Made by a program: the position numbers and the translations under genes. This document shows positions 60,724 through 64,000 of a stretch of DNA of 64,000 bases, one piece after another. Source of the stretch: Henricia sp. BOLD:AAB3569 (lineage: Eukaryota; Echinodermata; Asteroidea; Spinulosida; Echinasteridae); contig JBBELK010000164.1 in NCBI GenBank assembly GCA_037783545.1, positions 1,922,001 through 1,986,000 on the forward strand. The letters run 5' to 3'. Each line of letters begins with the position of its first letter. The first letter of the stretch is position 1. The notes beneath the pieces were generated by a model. The model had not been told where the DNA came from. It saw only the letters and a list, made by a program, of their open reading frames with translations, and searched no databases.

Positions 60724-61215
60724 GATACTTGAACAATTCTTTCACAACATGATAAGTCTAAATGAACTGAACAAATCATACGATGTCATGACCCCTGTGT
60801 GACGCCTACTTCCGGTCCAAACCGGAAGTTGTTCGAAAATGTGCATTTTGTAAGCGTTTTGAATGCAGATAGATTCAAAGTGGTAGTGAATTTGACCATA
60901 TTTCTACGGAACGAAATGTTTCCACACATGTAGACTTTTTGACTATACCATTTGTGACGTCATCACATGGACGGTGGTTACGTAATGTGGTGTCAAAATA
61001 CGCAAATTTGGAGCTGAATTGTTTTAAAATGCTGTATCTTGAGAACTACAGCAGATATTTGCATGATTCTTTCGCCACATTTAAGAACTTGATGTTTATC
61101 AAATTGTTGAACAATTTGTGCACAACATTGTGACGTCATGATATCGTCACAGGTGTCAAATTACAAAAATTCAAAGGTTATTATTTTTAAAATTCATATC
61201 TCAAGAACCGTAATA
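60724..61215 (+). repeat. Block B, copy 2 (truncated)
   Basis: 492 bp matching the first part of block B; it lacks the hairpin and the CTAG end and runs straight into the next B copy. Contains CTTCCGGTCCAAACCGGAAG, a perfect short hairpin. Confidence 0.75.
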
Positions 61216-62003
61216 GATACTTGAACAATTCTTTCACAATATGATAAGTCTAAATGAACTGAACAAATCATACGATGTCATGACCCCTGTGTGACGCCTA
61301 CTTCCGGTCCAAACCGGAAGAGGTTCGAAAATGTACACTTGTTTAGCACTTTGAATGCAAATAGAGCCAAAGTGGTAGGGAATTTGACCATAGTTCTACG
61401 GAACGAAATGTTTTCACACATGTGGACCTTTTGACTATACCATTGGTGACGTCATTACATGGACGGTGGTTACGTAATGTACGTCAAATTACGCAAATTT
61501 GGAGCGGAGATGTTTTAAAATGCTGTATCTTGAAAACTACAACAGATATTGGTATGATTCCTTCGCCACATTTAAGAACTTGATGTTCAACATACTGTTC
61601 AACAATTTGTGCACAAAATTGTGACGTCATGATGTCGTCACAGGTGTCACATTACAAGATTTCAAAGGTTATTATTTCAACAATTCATATCTCAAAACGG
61701 TGCAAGCTATCAACCCCCCAGCTATGGCGGATATATAGGGAGGAGATATTAGTTACCGGATTAGTGTATACAGCAGCCAATTTCACAAAACTTTACGCAA
61801 TTGCGCAAGTCCACTTACGCCATAAGCTATTGCGCAAGTAATGGCGTAAGTGGACTTGCGCAATTGCGTAAAGTTTCGTGAAATCGGCTGCTGAACTTCC
61901 ATTTTTGCCATTCCACAGGTGATAACAACGTCTGAAATTCATCACAAAATTTTCATTTAGCCCGATCACCTGGCGTTTGTAACAACAAACGTCATACCTC
62001 TAG
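61216..62003 (+). repeat. Block B, copy 3, with Helitron-like 3' end
   Basis: Colinear with 59016-59803 at a constant 2,200-bp offset, including the hairpin at 61771-61893, the terminal stem-loop and CTAG|T. Confidence 0.8.
61771..61893. mobile_element. Hairpin MITE inside block B, copy 3
   Basis: Same 123-bp palindrome as 59571-59693, with a few substitutions in the left arm. Confidence 0.75.
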
Positions 62004-62353
62004 TTAAAAGATTATTTCGCTCACGGTTAAACCACCTGCGCAAGAGCAGCTGTCGCCAGTATAAAATATCACTTTCCCCTTGAAGCAAAATGCATTTGCT
62101 CGTTCATTTTCCTTCAAAACTTGTTTTTTAACGTATGGGGGCGTCGCATTTTTGTTCTTAAATTCTCAGTTATATCCGGAATTCTTTGTGCCAATTTTAT
62201 GGAACTGTATAACAGAAAATTCTGTCAGTTTTCCCAAACCTATATAAAAAGGTCGGTGACCCACCACGTTTTATTCGCTTCCCAAATTTGCCATAGGCCT
62301 AATCTTTAAAGTTTTGCCATTATTATGCAAGAATTAGCCTTTTTCATGCATAT
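62004..62353. other. Unassigned DNA
   Basis: Nothing recognised. Confidence 0.35.
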
Positions 62354-62603
62354 GGGTCATTCTATAAATTTGGGGTTCAACGTGTGACATTTTTCTGTCC
62401 CCGTTACACCTGACATACTGCTATTTGCCATACAAGTATCATTAAAAATGCCTTCAAAACATATTTTTATGAATTGTACCTTATGTAATTACTCTTTGAG
62501 ACAGAAGGCATTTAAAGAATGTGTCCTGAATTTACAAACTACAACATTTTACAAGATGTAACGGGGACAAAAAAAATTGGACCCCAAATTTATAGAATGA
62601 CCC
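62354..62603. mobile_element. MITE family A, copy 4 (250 bp)
   Basis: GGGTCATTCTATAAATTTGG start and complement end. ATAT on both flanks (4-bp duplication). Interior as in the other three copies. Confidence 0.85.
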
Positions 62604-62662
62604 ATATTTCAAGCGAGTGGTATAATATGTACTGACGTACCTCCTTTCACACGCCCTCTTAA

Positions 62663-62855
62663 GCCCGCCGCACACCTTTGCGATTTACCGGCCCATCGGA
62701 CACCGGACCATCGGATCCGGAAAAATCAAACAAGTTTGATTTGCTCAGGTCTATGGTGTACGGTCAGACCGGCCCGAATTGTTTCAGCGCACACCTTTCC
62801 GGTAAGTGGTCCGATGATCCGATTTTCCGGTAAATCGCAAAGGTGTGCGGCGGGC
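62663..62855. mobile_element. Hairpin MITE, 193 bp, TTAA-like flanks
   Basis: GCCCGCCGCACACCTTTGCG... pairs with ...CGCAAAGGTGTGCGGCGGGC. The flanks are TTAA (left) and TTTA (right), an imperfect duplication. Inner arms repeat 'ccggaccatcgga' / 'ccgatgatccg'. Confidence 0.75.
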
Positions 62856-63936
62856 TTTAGTATTCACTTGACCAGACTAAAGTTTTGTCGCTATGTAATG
62901 TGACTGGGTGCACGCAACAGACGTAAAGTACAAAATCAATACCATAAAGCAACCAGACTGTTGGTTGCTAGGCATTGGCGTGCACCACGTAGCAATAATA
63001 GCATAGTGTGTGGGCTTTCTAAACTGCACCTTCATTACACGCAAACGGCTAAATGGGCTCAGGTGTAAAAGGCTCGTGATAATGTATTGAGAGTGGAACG
63101 CAAGCCAATGTTTTAAAATCCCAATTTTGTGTTAGCAGTGTGCGGTATTTAGTTTCAGTGAGGGGGTGAGAGTGCCTAGGGGACCGAGATTGGGGTAGAT
63201 TCGTTTGCGTCCGGAGTTTAGGGCAAACGGATACATTTCTATCAATTTCTTGACCGAATAGAACATTGCCGACGCATTAGAAAGATTGGGTGGTTTTTCC
63301 AATTCCGGCGTTTTGGCGTGTTTTGTCGTAAGCACAGGCCTACTGCAGGCCAAAATATCTGTACAAAAAAAAAACAATCTGTGCCGTGTCAGCAACAAAT
63401 AGGAGCCGCCAAAGCCAGCGCTTTGTACCAAACACACACTGCGCTCAATTTGTTAATAGTGTATAGGCCTATATATATCAAACACCAACGTTTGTCGAGA
63501 TCAAATTCCGACAATACACAACAGGAAATTCCAAAAGTACACCATAAGACGTATGTATATACGTGTGCCGCAATAGCGCAAAGTTTATTTGGTACAAAGC
63601 ACAGACCACGACGTTTCGACCACATTTGCAAAATGGCAGCCGGTGTATATTTGGTGTATATTTGGTGTACTATATTTGGTGTATATTTGGTGTATATTCG
63701 CTATCTAACGGGCTCGCATATATAGGTTGGCCAACTCTTTCACACACATGCAGCAAGATACCCGAAAATCCTTATCTTGCCAAAAACTGACGAATTAACT
63801 TGACAAATCGCCAAGTTAAGAGGATTATAAGATATTGTCAACAATGAATGCACACGGATGTGGATAAAAAGGCTGACTTGCTTAGGATATCTGTATACAT
63901 ATCCCAACACAAGGTCGTACGGTGTAGGTACGTATG
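62856..63936. other. Unassigned DNA with a short tandem repeat
   Basis: A TTTGGTGTATA repeat lies at about 63644-63700. Anonymous frames up to 135 codons (63318-63725) overlap it. No gene recognised. Confidence 0.4.
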
Positions 63937-64000
63937 TACAGTTGAAGTCAGAAGTTTACATACATGTACACCACTATCATCACCCAAAATGGTAAACAGG
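63937..64000 (+). mobile_element. Left terminal repeat of a Tc1/Sleeping Beauty-type transposon
   Basis: TACAGTTGAAGTCAGAAG followed by 'tttacataca' is, apart from one base, the terminal inverted repeat of Sleeping Beauty-like Tc1 elements, starting at a TA target. The rest lies beyond the window, so whether it carries a transposase cannot be told. Confidence 0.8.

Larger units (their letters stand above)
56098..62003 (+). mobile_element. Helitron/Helentron-like non-autonomous repeat, two tandem units
   Basis: Unit 1 spans about 56098-59803 and unit 2 about 59804-62003. Each ends with CCCGATCACCTGG, a short stem-loop (CGTTTGT-AACA-ACAAACG), eight bases, then CTAG followed by T; this is the classic 3' end of Helitrons. 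The left end carries AGGTGATCGGG, the inverse of CCCGATCACCT, so 11-bp subterminal inverted repeats exist, as in Helentrons. The interior is made of blocks A (56232-57093, 59836-60723) and B (59016-59804, 60724-61215, 61216-62003). No Rep/helicase coding is present. The 5' end lacks a clean A|TC junction, so the class is inference. Confidence 0.6.

Overview
The window looks like gene-poor nuclear DNA from a marine invertebrate deuterostome. An echinoderm, perhaps a sea star, is my best guess, with low to moderate confidence. The reasons are split genes with GT-AG introns, a deuterostome-type bHLH gene, a tRNA-derived SINE carrying a GGGCAAGGCACT core, frequent AGGCCTA motifs, and a very high load of short hairpin transposons. 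Nothing bacterial or organellar is visible. No retrovirus-like, LTR or Polinton coding sequence was recognised. || Two host genes are well supported, both on the minus strand. The first is a bHLHe22/e23 (Beta3/Olig-family) transcription factor with an uninterrupted coding exon at 41684-42526, or to 42601 with an alternative start. A TATA box near 43261 and a probable 370-bp 5'-UTR intron lie upstream. The second is a six-coding-exon thiopurine S-methyltransferase (TPMT) gene at 51232-53634. Its exons splice in frame to a 328-residue protein with an extra N-terminal segment of about 80 residues. The two genes look functionally unrelated. A broken, unidentified coding remnant lies at about 12072-12690 (minus). 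|| Layout: 1-39 kb has no recognised gene and is a mosaic of dispersed repeats, hairpin MITEs, short tandem arrays and unassigned DNA. 39.8-41.5 kb is a nest of non-autonomous elements that ends 177 bp past the bHLH stop codon. 41.7-44 kb holds the bHLH gene and its upstream region. 45-51 kb holds more MITEs and a G-run. 51.2-53.6 kb is TPMT, with a MITE-in-MITE insertion in one intron. 56.1-62.0 kb is a 5.9-kb tandem arrangement of repeat blocks with Helitron-like 3' ends. The window closes in the terminal repeat of a Tc1/Sleeping Beauty-type transposon that continues beyond base 64000. || The strongest new material is the set of multi-copy element families readable inside the window, several with clear target-site duplications: an 8-bp one (hAT-like, 7895-8163), TTAA-flanked hairpins (16363-16495, 58475-58574), and a 250-bp four-copy family with 4-bp duplications. 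I saw no CRISPR array, no true tRNA or rRNA gene, and no new protein-coding system.
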